DNA from: Thermoplasmata archaeon
Lineage (GTDB): Archaea; Thermoplasmatota; Thermoplasmata; Thermoplasmatales; Thermoplasmataceae
Assembly: GCA_021847855.1 (NCBI GenBank)
Contig: JAJZOT010000007.1
Span: 1-16,118, forward strand
Length of the DNA stretch: 16,118 nucleotides
Direction of reading: 5' to 3'
Both the position numbers and the translations under genes were made by a program. The notes under the pieces are model-generated. The model did no database searches. It was not told the DNA's origin and worked only from the letters and a program-made list of their open reading frames with translations. Below are positions 1 to 7,187 of the stretch, piece by piece (the first letter of the stretch is position 1; each line of letters begins with the position of its first letter).

Positions 1-151
1 GATATGAAGTTAAAGGGACACCAGCCAGCCTCAGCAGATCTTTCTGTCTCTGTGTCAGTTCCGGCTGGAATTTCTTCACGATCTTTCCTCCTGCCTCGAT
101 CCAGTTCAACTGTACCAGGGAGAAGTCCCTAAGTACCCTGTTAACTGTCGG
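1..151 (-). pseudogene. Fragment of a winged helix-turn-helix gene, cut by the window edge
   Basis: The reverse strand is open from position 151 to the left edge (50 codons) and has no usable start codon. The peptide contains PTVNRVLRDFS followed by WIEAGGKIVKKF. This resembles the recognition helix and wing of Crp- or MarR-type DNA-binding domains. The next part, PELTQRQKDLLRLAGVP, is charged and probably helical. In the same frame upstream, a TAG at 152-154 separates it from SIQICQEFISCE (155-190), which looks like the first helices of the same domain. A TAA lies at 218-220. I therefore read it as a broken or decaying regulator, or a transposase-associated HTH protein. The family is uncertain because the rest lies outside the window. 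Confidence 0.35.
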
Positions 152-333
152 CTATTCGCATGATATGAATTCCTGGCATATCTGTATGGATTTTCTAAAA
201 AAGTACTGCTGTTGGGTTTAAAAATCAGTAATACAAGCTTGTCGTGAAATTATTTCGTTGAGAAATTATCCAAACATACAGGGAAAAGATCTAAAACTAT
301 CCTGCCATAGTGTAAGAATTTAATGTAAAAAAA

Positions 334-340
334 TTTATAA
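334..340 (+). promoter_or_regulatory. TATA-like box of the MNT/HEPN pair
   Basis: TTTATAA lies in an A/T-rich run, centred about 25 nt before the ATG at 362. That spacing predicts a transcript that begins at or next to the start codon (leaderless), as is common in Thermoplasmatales. Confidence 0.5.
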
Positions 341-361
341 TTAAACAATGATAACTCACAT

Positions 362-931
362 ATGAAAACAATTGCTGTGGAGGATTCCACATATTCTAAG
401 CTGTCAAAACTAAAGTTTACTCTGAATAGAATGAGGGGGACATCCTTAACATTCAGCGAATTGTTAGAAGATACCATAAGAAAACCGCTTGGTATCTTAT
501 TGATCAATACCACCCTGAGAGAGGCACTTAAATCTCTGGTTAAATATCTTTCACAGGATGAGAGTATCCTCGGGGTCATTCTTTTTGGGTCAGTCGTTAA
601 GAACACCTCTCATGCAATTAGCGATGTTGATCTTTTTATTTTAGTTAGAGACGCTGATTCAAGAACATTCGATCACGTGGAGAGTTCTATCAGGAAAACT
701 GAAATCGAATTCTTCGATCGCCTCGTGAGGAGCAAACTCCCTGTACATTTCGCTCCATTTATATGCAGTCCGGACAAACGTGATTATGTGAGACCTATAT
801 TCTTTGATATAGCAGATAGTGGGGTGATACTTTTTGATCGCAATTCCGATGCGTCTGAGTTTATTGATAAATATCTTTCACTGCCACACAACAGAAAATA
901 TACGGAGAATGGGGAGGTATTGACATGGTAA
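362..931 (+). CDS. MNT-type nucleotidyltransferase with VapB-like N-terminal segment
   Basis: This 189-residue protein has two parts. Residues 1-45 (MKTIAVEDSTYSKLSKLK, then LTFSELLEDTIRK) look like archaeal VapB/UPF0330 antitoxins, which are short DNA-binding or toxin-binding proteins. Residues 50-160 form a minimal nucleotidyltransferase domain: LFGSVVKNTSH holds the GS motif (G76, S77) and SDVDLFIL the catalytic pair D88/D90. In known MNT-HEPN pairs the MNT protein is the antitoxin and transfers AMP to a tyrosine of the HEPN RNase. The next gene is a HEPN protein and starts inside the last codons of this one, so the two are translationally coupled. The VapB-like head is unusual for an MNT protein and may add operator binding. 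Domain calls are by motif only. The function as an antitoxin is inferred from the pairing. Confidence 0.8.
   Translation: MKTIAVEDSTYSKLSKLKFTLNRMRGTSLTFSELLEDTIRKPLGILLINTTLREALKSLVKYLSQDESILGVILFGSVVKNTSHAISDVDLFILVRDADSRTFDHVESSIRKTEIEFFDRLVRSKLPVHFAPFICSPDKRDYVRPIFFDIADSGVILFDRNSDASEFIDKYLSLPHNRKYTENGEVLTW
913..918 (+). promoter_or_regulatory. Shine-Dalgarno site of the HEPN gene
   Basis: GGAGGT inside the end of the MNT gene ends 6 nt before the ATG at 925. It decides that start over the ATG at 934 and supports coupled translation. Confidence 0.6.
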
Positions 932-1134
932 ACATGCACCTGGCCGAAAGAGCGCTTGCAGATGCCGAAGAATGGTTACAATCCGCGGAAAAGCTGAGGG
1001 AGATCGGCGCAGGCCCAAAGATACTGTATTCACTTGAAATGGGAGTGGAATTGGGTGTTAAGGCACTTTTGCTTTACCACGGAATAGATTTTCCCAAGAC
1101 ACACAACGTATTGAACACGAAATGGAAAATATGA
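925..1134 (+). CDS. C-terminally truncated HEPN domain protein
   Basis: The 69 residues match the first half of a HEPN domain: an amphipathic helix (LAERALADAEEWLQSAEKLR), a second helix around YSLEMGVELGVKALLLYHG, then the turn DFPKTHN. HEPN toxins of MNT-HEPN pairs are usually about 120-140 residues and carry an R-x4-6-H RNase motif in a late helix. That part is absent here, and the frame ends after VLNTKWKI. Reading on in the other frames gives no convincing HEPN continuation before the HMG-CoA reductase gene, which converges from the other side. So the protein is probably a remnant without RNase activity, cut by a deletion or rearrangement. It overlaps the MNT gene by 7 nt. A role as a short binding partner cannot be excluded. 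Confidence 0.65.
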   Translation: MVNMHLAERALADAEEWLQSAEKLREIGAGPKILYSLEMGVELGVKALLLYHGIDFPKTHNVLNTKWKI

Positions 1135-1183
1135 ACTCCAATACGTGGGTATTTGGTGACATGTAGTGAGCTAACGTTGAATT

Positions 1184-2440
1184 TCAGTGCATGCGTTTTA
1201 CTATGGTCTCTGCTGTCTTTCTGTCAATTTTGCCTTCCATGATCATTTCACTGACCACTGCGTCCACTTCCTCTGGTCTTGCACCAGCCTCAAGTGCAAT
1301 ATTCCTGGCATGGAGGGACATATGTCCCCTCTGTATCCCCTCGTCACACAATGCCCTTAAGGCAGCAAAGTTCTGAGCCAGGCCAACCGCTGCAAGAACG
1401 TTGGCGAGATCAGTGGAATTTTCTACTCCAAGTATCTTTCTTGAAATTTTTGCCTTTTCCACAGTACCTGTTGTACCGCCTACGGTACCCACCGCAAGCG
1501 GAATTTCAATGCTTCCAACAAGATCTCCATTCCGGTCTTCCTCAAATTTCGTCAGAGATAGATTTCCTGTCACATGCCCGTAAGTGTGGGCATTAGCCTC
1601 AACGGATCTCCAGTCATTCATGGTAGCAAGTATAACAGCATCTATGCCGTTCATTATGCCCTTGTTGTGGGTGGCAGCCCTGTATGGATCAATATTTGCC
1701 AGTTCACAAGCCCTTACTATGTTCCTTACAATTTGCGTCCCACCAATAAGTTCTTTCGGAAACGTTGCCCTGGATCTGGATACTCTCCTTACAGAGAGGT
1801 TGCTGAGTATCCTGAGAACACTTCTCCCTCCAGTAATATCCTCCACTATGGGTGCCACATGTTCACACATTGAATTGACAACGTTTGCACCCATTGCATC
1901 TCTCACATCAACAAATATGTGAACAACGATCATGTCGTCAATTCCTTCAAATGTCCTTATTTCCATGTCTACTGCACCAGCAGATAGCCTGGAAAGTGTC
2001 TGGCTTCTTGTATTGCTCTCCCTGAGTATTGCCTCCTTCTTCAGCATTAGCGATTGAATGGCACTTTCCCTTGACGGAATATTAACGATCTGAATCTGGC
2101 CAATCATAACCGGTCCTGAGGACTCTGATCTGAACCCACCTCTTTCTCTGGCAATCCTGGCAGCGTTTGAGCATGCCGCTATAACAGAAGGCTCCTCTAC
2201 CGCCATAGGGACAAGGTATTCTTTTCCGTTTACGATGAAATTGGTGGCAATTCCAAGGGGGATCTCAATGGTAGATATAACATTCTCAATGAGTTTGTCA
2301 GCATGCTGGATTTCCATAGACCCGGTTTTTCTGAGTGTTTCGATCTCACTTTCCGAAAGTTCACTGAATTTTTTAACTATCTCCAGCCTTTCTTCCGGAG
2401 TTTTTTTGTAGAACCCTGAAATCTTTGATTGTTTTTCCAT
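1184..2440 (-). CDS. hmgA: 3-hydroxy-3-methylglutaryl-CoA reductase (class II type)
   Basis: HMG-CoA reductase makes mevalonate, the precursor of archaeal isoprenoid lipids. The 418 residues show the family motifs in order: ENVIS (52-56), VEEPSVIAA with catalytic E83, PVMIGQIQ (110-117), the nucleotide-binding DAMGANVVN (181-189), THNKGIMNG with K260, NDWR with D276, and GHMSLHAR with H377. The length and the EEPS/DAMGAN/GHMSLHA forms fit the soluble class II enzymes, known from Pseudomonas mevalonii and from some archaea such as Thermoplasma and Archaeoglobus, rather than class I. There are no membrane segments. The ATG at 2440 lies about 26 nt from a TATA-like box. The gene is divergent from ubiA and the GGGP synthase gene, which act later in the same pathway. 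Class II enzymes can work in either direction with NAD(H) or NADP(H), and coenzyme preference is not visible here. Confidence 0.95.
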   Translation of the reverse strand: MEKQSKISGFYKKTPEERLEIVKKFSELSESEIETLRKTGSMEIQHADKLIENVISTIEIPLGIATNFIVNGKEYLVPMAVEEPSVIAACSNAARIARERGGFRSESSGPVMIGQIQIVNIPSRESAIQSLMLKKEAILRESNTRSQTLSRLSAGAVDMEIRTFEGIDDMIVVHIFVDVRDAMGANVVNSMCEHVAPIVEDITGGRSVLRILSNLSVRRVSRSRATFPKELIGGTQIVRNIVRACELANIDPYRAATHNKGIMNGIDAVILATMNDWRSVEANAHTYGHVTGNLSLTKFEEDRNGDLVGSIEIPLAVGTVGGTTGTVEKAKISRKILGVENSTDLANVLAAVGLAQNFAALRALCDEGIQRGHMSLHARNIALEAGARPEEVDAVVSEMIMEGKIDRKTAETIVKRMH

Positions 2441-2462
2441 ATGAACCCGTAAATGTCATAGT

Positions 2463-2470
2463 CATATAAG
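2463..2470 (-). promoter_or_regulatory. TATA-like box of the HMG-CoA reductase gene
   Basis: On the reverse strand CTTATATG is centred about 26 nt before the start at 2440, which suggests a leaderless transcript. It shares the 107-nt divergent region with the ubiA promoter, so a regulator binding between them could control both lipid units. Confidence 0.5.
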
Positions 2471-2515
2471 ATTTGGTTCAAAATGATCAATTTCGAAATG
2501 TCATTAGCAAATTAA

Positions 2516-2523
2516 CATATAAT
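2516..2523 (+). promoter_or_regulatory. TATA-like box of the ubiA-GGGPS operon
   Basis: CATATAAT is centred about 28 nt before the ATG at 2548. This again fits leaderless initiation. Confidence 0.5.
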
Positions 2524-2547
2524 TCATGGTGTTAACCTAACTAACCA

Positions 2548-3366
2548 ATGAATAGATGGGTGGATATAGTAAGGCCGGTAAACGGAGTAATGGGTATAGT
2601 TGCCACTCTCGTTTCTGCAGTTATTGGAGCAGGTCTGCACTTCAGTGCTTTTTATGTGAGCGTTGCATCTGCTGCAGCCATTGTATTTATGGTGATCTCA
2701 GCAGGTAACATCATTAACGATGTTGTTGATGTTGAAATAGACAGATTGAATCACCCGGACAGATCCCTTGTGAAATTTCCAGAAATGATTCCAAAGGCTA
2801 AGATGCTATTCGTGGTACTCTTCATTGTGCCTTTAATCCTGTCAATACTTTTCATATCAATTATGGCACTGCTTCTCGTCATTGTAGCTGAAATACTTCT
2901 GATCACATATGAGCTATATACGAAGAAACTTGGCATAACGGGGAACATTACAATAAGTATTCTTGTTGGACTCATATTTATATTCGGAGGAATTGCAGTC
3001 AATTCTGTCGTGAGAATGTTTCTGCTCTTCGGTATGGCATCTCTTGCAAACCTTGCAAGGGAGATCACTAAAGATGTTCAGGACATGGAAGGAGATGTGG
3101 ACAGAAAGACATTTCCAAAGAGATACGGAAAACAGATTTCGTCAATATTCGCGGCCGTTTTTACAGTTGCAGCTGTGATTATATCATTCATACCTTATTA
3201 CCTCGGAATATTCTCCATATACTATCTGTTGATTGTTCTCGTTTCTGATGTGTTTTTCATCATGTCAGTCTATATTCTTTTTGGAGATCCCGAGAGAGGG
3301 CAAAAGATATCAAAGTATGCAATGATACTGGGACTGGCAGCATTCTTTATCGGTGGTCTGGCATGA
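2548..3366 (+). CDS. ubiA: UbiA-family digeranylgeranylglyceryl phosphate synthase
   Basis: The protein is predicted to attach the second geranylgeranyl chain to geranylgeranylglyceryl phosphate, the second ether bond of archaeal membrane lipids. The 272 residues form a polytopic membrane protein with many hydrophobic segments (for example 11-30, 38-55, 85-120, 132-160, 198-245, 255-272). Both Asp-rich prenyl diphosphate/Mg2+ motifs of the UbiA superfamily are visible: NDVVDVEID (N57, D58, D61, D65) and KDVQDMEGD (D176, D179, D183). UbiA also includes ubiquinone and heme prenyltransferases. The ATGA overlap with the next gene, GGGP synthase, makes the lipid role by far the most likely. Confidence 0.92.
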   Translation: MNRWVDIVRPVNGVMGIVATLVSAVIGAGLHFSAFYVSVASAAAIVFMVISAGNIINDVVDVEIDRLNHPDRSLVKFPEMIPKAKMLFVVLFIVPLILSILFISIMALLLVIVAEILLITYELYTKKLGITGNITISILVGLIFIFGGIAVNSVVRMFLLFGMASLANLAREITKDVQDMEGDVDRKTFPKRYGKQISSIFAAVFTVAAVIISFIPYYLGIFSIYYLLIVLVSDVFFIMSVYILFGDPERGQKISKYAMILGLAAFFIGGLA

Positions 3367-4103
3367 AGGTTTACGATGAAATAATATCAACACTGAAAAA
3401 CGACAAGATTCACATGACACTCATAGATCCAGCCTCGCAGGATGTCGACAGGGCCGCGGCAATTGCAAAGGAGGCAGACAGGGCCGGAACAGATTATTTC
3501 ATGATCGGAGGTTCAACAGAAATTGACTCGAAGAGAATGGACTGCACAATAGGGGAGATCAGGAAGGTAACGGACAAGAAAATAATAATATTCCCAGGTT
3601 CTTCTTCCATGCTGAGCAGAAAGGCAGATGCCATATACTTCATGACGCTAATGAATTCACGAAATCCAGAATTTATCGTGAAACATCAGGTCAAGGCAGC
3701 CCCCATTCTCCGAAGTATAAAAATGGAGACAATTTCCATGGGGTACATAATCTTCAAGCCAGGAATGACTGTGGGAAGGATAGGAGAGGCAGATCTTCTG
3801 GACGAGACAAATATGGAGGAGGCGGTTTCCTACTCAATAGCGGCAGAGATGTTCGGACTGAAGATGCTGTATCTGGAGGCAGGAAGTGGATCTCCAAGCC
3901 ATATCAGACCTGATACTGTCAGTGGGGTGAGATCCTCTGTATCGATTCCACTCATAGTGGGAGGGGGGATACGTGATCCCGAAGCTTCTAGAAAAATATC
4001 ACAGGCAGGGGCGGACATCATAGTTACCGGTACTGTTGCGGAGAAATCCTCTAATATAGAGAAGGTTCTGGGAAACATAATAAAATCCATGAAAAGATTC
4101 TGA
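3363..4103 (+). CDS. Geranylgeranylglyceryl phosphate synthase
   Basis: This enzyme joins geranylgeranyl diphosphate to the C3 hydroxyl of sn-glycerol-1-phosphate, the first step specific to archaeal membrane lipids. The 246-residue TIM-barrel sequence shows the family landmarks: HMTLIDPASQD with Mg-binding D22, FMIGGST (46-52), IIFPGSSSML (75-84), YLEAGSGSP (170-178), PLIVGGGIRDP (196-206) and TGT (222-224), the last motifs holding the phosphate of glycerol-1-phosphate. The fold also occurs in bacterial PcrB, which uses heptaprenyl diphosphate. The FIVKHQ segment and the archaeal context point to the C20 enzyme. Its start overlaps the ubiA stop, so product and next enzyme are translated together. 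Confidence 0.95.
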   Translation: MKVYDEIISTLKNDKIHMTLIDPASQDVDRAAAIAKEADRAGTDYFMIGGSTEIDSKRMDCTIGEIRKVTDKKIIIFPGSSSMLSRKADAIYFMTLMNSRNPEFIVKHQVKAAPILRSIKMETISMGYIIFKPGMTVGRIGEADLLDETNMEEAVSYSIAAEMFGLKMLYLEAGSGSPSHIRPDTVSGVRSSVSIPLIVGGGIRDPEASRKISQAGADIIVTGTVAEKSSNIEKVLGNIIKSMKRF

Positions 4104-4113
4104 AACTGGAAGA

Positions 4114-4120
4114 TTTTATA
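4114..4120 (+). promoter_or_regulatory. TATA-like box of the purS-purL operon
   Basis: TTTTATA in the short gap after the GGGP synthase gene is centred about 25 nt before the purS ATG at 4142. It suggests that the purine genes have their own leaderless start and are not only read through from the lipid operon. Confidence 0.5.
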
Positions 4121-4141
4121 GTTTCCCCACAATACGGTTCC

Positions 4142-4384
4142 ATGGTTACTTTCAGGGTTGAGGTCAGGTATCTTCCCGGTGTTGAAGATCCTGAGGCTTT
4201 AACTGTCAAGAGGAATTTGAAAATTCTGGGTTATGATTCCGTTTCTGGAGTCAGTATGGCAAGGATTTACGAACTTACATTTGAGGATGGAAAAGATGCC
4301 CATGAAAAAGTGGAAAAACTGGCCAGGAATCTCCTATCAAATCCCGTAATAAACAGCTACACCATCACTGAGACGGGTGACTGA
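4142..4384 (+). CDS. purS: Phosphoribosylformylglycinamidine synthase, PurS subunit
   Basis: PurS is the small bridging subunit of the three-part FGAM synthase (PurS-PurQ-PurL) of purine synthesis, which converts FGAR, glutamine and ATP to FGAM. The 80 residues match the usual length and pattern: RVEVRYLPGVEDPEA, LKILGYDSVSGV, the central IYELTF strand, then LLSNPVINSYTI. The purL ATG follows its TGA directly with no gap, so both subunits should be made in step. Confidence 0.93.
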   Translation: MVTFRVEVRYLPGVEDPEALTVKRNLKILGYDSVSGVSMARIYELTFEDGKDAHEKVEKLARNLLSNPVINSYTITETGD

Positions 4385-6685
4385 ATGGATAACGTTGCCG
4401 GTTACAGAAAATCGGTTGGAATCATCGGTCTTACCGGTTCACAGCTTAAGGATCTGTCTGAGAACATGGCCCTTGGACTGAATGACGATGAACTCCGTAT
4501 GCTCCAGAATTACTTCAGTGACCTTAACAGGAACCCCACAGATATTGAATTACAGGCAATGGCACAGGCCTGGAGCGAACACTGCTGCTATAAGTCATCA
4601 AAATTCTATCTCAAGAAGTATCTCTCCGGCCTGAAGACACCTTATACAATACTGGCAATGGAGGATGATGCCGGGGTTGTTGAATTTGACAGTGATCATT
4701 CCTACGTTGTCAAGATGGAAAGCCACAACCATCCCAGTGCGGTTGAGCCTTATGGAGGAGCCGCCACAGGTGTAGGGGGAATATTAAGGGATGTACTGTG
4801 CATGGGGGCACAACCCGTTGCTCTCCTGGATTCGCTGTACTTTGGAAAACCGGATGAAACATTGGCCGAAGGTTTATCAACACGTTATATTATGAATGGA
4901 ATCATATCGGGCATCAGGGATTACGGCAACAGGGTCGGAATTCCCACTGTGGCCGGGTCCATAGATTTTGGCAGTTCTTATGCAGGAATGCCACTTGTAA
5001 ACGTCGGTTGCGTTGGAATTATGAAGAAGGAAAGTCTCTCAAGAAGCAGGATCAGTAAAATTGGAGACCTGCTGATTCTGGCTGGAGGAAGAACTGGAAG
5101 GGATGGTATACACGGAGTCAATTTTGCATCCAAGGCCATGATGGGAAACACCGAGGAGAGCAAGAGGGCCATACAGCTTGGAAACCCGATTATAAAGGAA
5201 CCACTCATACATGCAGTCCTGGAGGCAAATGAAGCAGGTCTGATAGATGGCATGAAAGATCTTGGTGGCGGTGGACTTTCAAGCTCTGCCGGAGAGATGT
5301 GCTTTGCTGGTGGGACTTCAGCCGAAATAGATCTTTCAAAGGTAATCCTCAAGGAAGACTCAATGGAACCGTGGGAAATCTGGGTGAGCGAGAGCCAGGA
5401 GAGGATGCTGATGGCGGTAGACCCTTCCAATCTATCCAGAATATCCAAAATATTTGAACTGTGGGATGTGGAGTACTCTGTCATCGGAACTGTTAAAGAG
5501 GGGACAAACCTTGTCCTGAAGTTTTACGGGGAGGAGATACTCAACCTGGATCTATCGTTTCTCACATCAGGACCAATGTATTGCAGGAACTTTGTGGAAA
5601 CGAAACCAAGTTCAAATCAGTATCTGATGCCACCCGAACCATCAGACCTTAATGCATTTGCAGTTAAATTCATGTCACATTACCTGAACTCTTCCAGATT
5701 TCCCGTAACACGGCAGTATGACCACACAGTCAGAGGAAATACAGTAGTTGGACCAGAACAGGGATATCCAAACCGGGAAACTCACTCCGACTGTGCAATA
5801 ATAAAGCCGGTGCATTCATCATTCAAGGGACTGGGTCTGACATCAGGTTCACTGAGCAGGATGGTCAGCATAGATCCGTACAATGGAACGATGCACACAA
5901 TGTGCGAAGCGTTCAGGAATCTACTGTCGGCAGGAGTTACGCCGCACGCGGTTGTGGACTCACTTAATTTCGGGAATCCGGAAGATCCGGAAATAATGGG
6001 CCAGTTTGTATCATCAGTACGGGCAATTGGCGATTTCTGCAGACGCTTCTCACTACCCATTGTTGCTGGAAATGTGTCACTTTACAACCAGTCCATGGGG
6101 AAAAATATACATCCGACTCCAACCATAATGATGACCGGTATTATAGAGGATGTGCGGAATTATGTCCCGTCATTTTTCACCTCATCTGACAGGGACGTAT
6201 ATGTTCTGGGAGAACCGCAGACAAATCTTGGGGGGAGCGCTTATCTTGAATATCTCGGTATGGACGCAAAGAGCATTGCACCACTTGATCTCAGGGAACT
6301 GGAGAAGATCACACCTGTGCTGAAGGGACTTCAGGAAAGAGGCATAGTGGAAGCATGCCATGACGTTTCGCAGGGTGGACTTTTTGCATCATTATGTGAA
6401 ATGTCATTTGGCAATCAGGTTGGTATACGGGGAGACATTTCCTGGATTTCTGGCGAACGATCAGTGCATAAACTGTTTGCTGAAGGAGGGAACCGTTTTG
6501 TGGTGCAGATTCAGAGGAAAAATGAAGAAGAGTTTCTGAAGCAGATAGAAGGAATCCACCACACCTTTATTGGCACCACTGAGGGGGACAGAATAGTTAT
6601 AGCAGACCATGGGAGAGAGATCATTAATGCCGGGATACTGGAAATAATGAAGCCATGGGAAAATGGGCTTGAGGAATATTTCTAG
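4385..6685 (+). CDS. purL: Phosphoribosylformylglycinamidine synthase, PurL subunit
   Basis: PurL carries the ATP-dependent FGAM synthase activity and receives ammonia from the PurQ glutaminase. The 766 residues fit the small type of PurL that works with separate PurS and PurQ, not the fused proteobacterial form of about 1300. Visible landmarks are WSEHCCYKSSK (63-73), the substrate loop ESHNHPSAVEPYGGAATG (112-129), DLGGGGLSSSAGEM in the first half, then the second pseudo-repeat with VVGPEQGYPNRETHSDCA and HDVSQGGLFASLCEM. The two halves mirror each other, as in the PurM/PurL fold. purQ is not next to it, so the glutaminase must be encoded elsewhere. The gene is intact and ends at a TAG. A weak AAAATC/GATTTT hairpin lies just after it at 6706-6723. 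Confidence 0.96.
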   Translation: MDNVAGYRKSVGIIGLTGSQLKDLSENMALGLNDDELRMLQNYFSDLNRNPTDIELQAMAQAWSEHCCYKSSKFYLKKYLSGLKTPYTILAMEDDAGVVEFDSDHSYVVKMESHNHPSAVEPYGGAATGVGGILRDVLCMGAQPVALLDSLYFGKPDETLAEGLSTRYIMNGIISGIRDYGNRVGIPTVAGSIDFGSSYAGMPLVNVGCVGIMKKESLSRSRISKIGDLLILAGGRTGRDGIHGVNFASKAMMGNTEESKRAIQLGNPIIKEPLIHAVLEANEAGLIDGMKDLGGGGLSSSAGEMCFAGGTSAEIDLSKVILKEDSMEPWEIWVSESQERMLMAVDPSNLSRISKIFELWDVEYSVIGTVKEGTNLVLKFYGEEILNLDLSFLTSGPMYCRNFVETKPSSNQYLMPPEPSDLNAFAVKFMSHYLNSSRFPVTRQYDHTVRGNTVVGPEQGYPNRETHSDCAIIKPVHSSFKGLGLTSGSLSRMVSIDPYNGTMHTMCEAFRNLLSAGVTPHAVVDSLNFGNPEDPEIMGQFVSSVRAIGDFCRRFSLPIVAGNVSLYNQSMGKNIHPTPTIMMTGIIEDVRNYVPSFFTSSDRDVYVLGEPQTNLGGSAYLEYLGMDAKSIAPLDLRELEKITPVLKGLQERGIVEACHDVSQGGLFASLCEMSFGNQVGIRGDISWISGERSVHKLFAEGGNRFVVQIQRKNEEEFLKQIEGIHHTFIGTTEGDRIVIADHGREIINAGILEIMKPWENGLEEYF

Positions 6686-6852
6686 TAATAACGAAACTTG
6701 CCCATAAAATCCACATAGATTTTGTGAAAGTGCTAGGGGTTTGGAGAATCAGTAAAACTCCGGTGCTTCAGCTGAGGAGAGTATGTCACAATTTGGGTAT
6801 GTAAATGAAATATCTGTAACGAAACTGCAGAAATAGTCTACCAATAAATGGA

Positions 6853-6861
6853 ATAATTATA
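6853..6861 (+). promoter_or_regulatory. TATA-like box of the small gene at 6885
   Basis: The run AATAATTATA is centred about 28 nt before the ATG at 6885 and touches the upstream in-frame GTG at 6864. It therefore favours the ATG as the true, leaderless start. Confidence 0.4.
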
Positions 6862-6884
6862 ACGTGTCCGGCAATACAGGTTGC

Positions 6885-7142
6885 ATGGATGATCATCTGG
6901 ACGAAAGCATATTCCTGAAAGATCAGGATGTAACTATAAGAGTGAGCTACAGGCTTAATTTCGATGCAGAGAGATTTTGCGGTTATTCAAAGATATTCAA
7001 GGGTATTCCAGAAAAAGAGGACGAGAGCTTTGAGATTTACATGGAAAATTATGAATGTGGTATGGATAGAGAGAAGGTTATGGGGAAATTCCAAAAACTT
7101 GTGGAAGAGGTTAAAGACGGAAAGATCGACGTGACATTCTGA
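6885..7142 (+). CDS. Small acidic protein of unknown function
   Basis: I do not recognise this 85-residue protein. It is highly charged, with a strand-like start (DQDVTIRVSYRLNF), a middle part with two cysteines (RFCGYS, YECGMD) and a C-terminal helix KVMGKFQKLVEEVKDGKI. There is no signal peptide or membrane segment. The frame can also begin at a GTG at 6864, seven codons earlier. I prefer the ATG because of the TATA spacing. It stands alone between purL and the convergent ribK gene, behind a 199-nt gap in which I see no other gene. Codon use and composition look like those of its neighbours, so it is probably a real gene of the lineage. Confidence 0.6.
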   Translation: MDDHLDESIFLKDQDVTIRVSYRLNFDAERFCGYSKIFKGIPEKEDESFEIYMENYECGMDREKVMGKFQKLVEEVKDGKIDVTF

Positions 7143-7187
7143 ACCAAAAAATTTCGATCTTCACAGTAGGAAGGGACAATAAGTCGC

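Noticed and set aside
1142..1153. TACGTGGGTATT, with an inverted copy at 14969-14980.
   Set aside because: A 12-nt match is expected several times by chance in a window of this size, and the flanks do not match.
1101..1180. Possible frameshift that would restore the HEPN C-terminus.
   Set aside because: The alternative frame gives EHEMENMNSNTWVFGDM and then stops, with no HEPN RNase motif.
1584..1922. Long open frame antisense to the HMG-CoA reductase gene.
   Set aside because: It lies wholly within a well-supported conserved gene and encodes nothing recognisable; it is a shadow of the real frame.
6706..6723. AAAATC/GATTTT hairpin after purL as a terminator.
   Set aside because: The stem is six A/T-rich pairs without a T-run, too weak to call.
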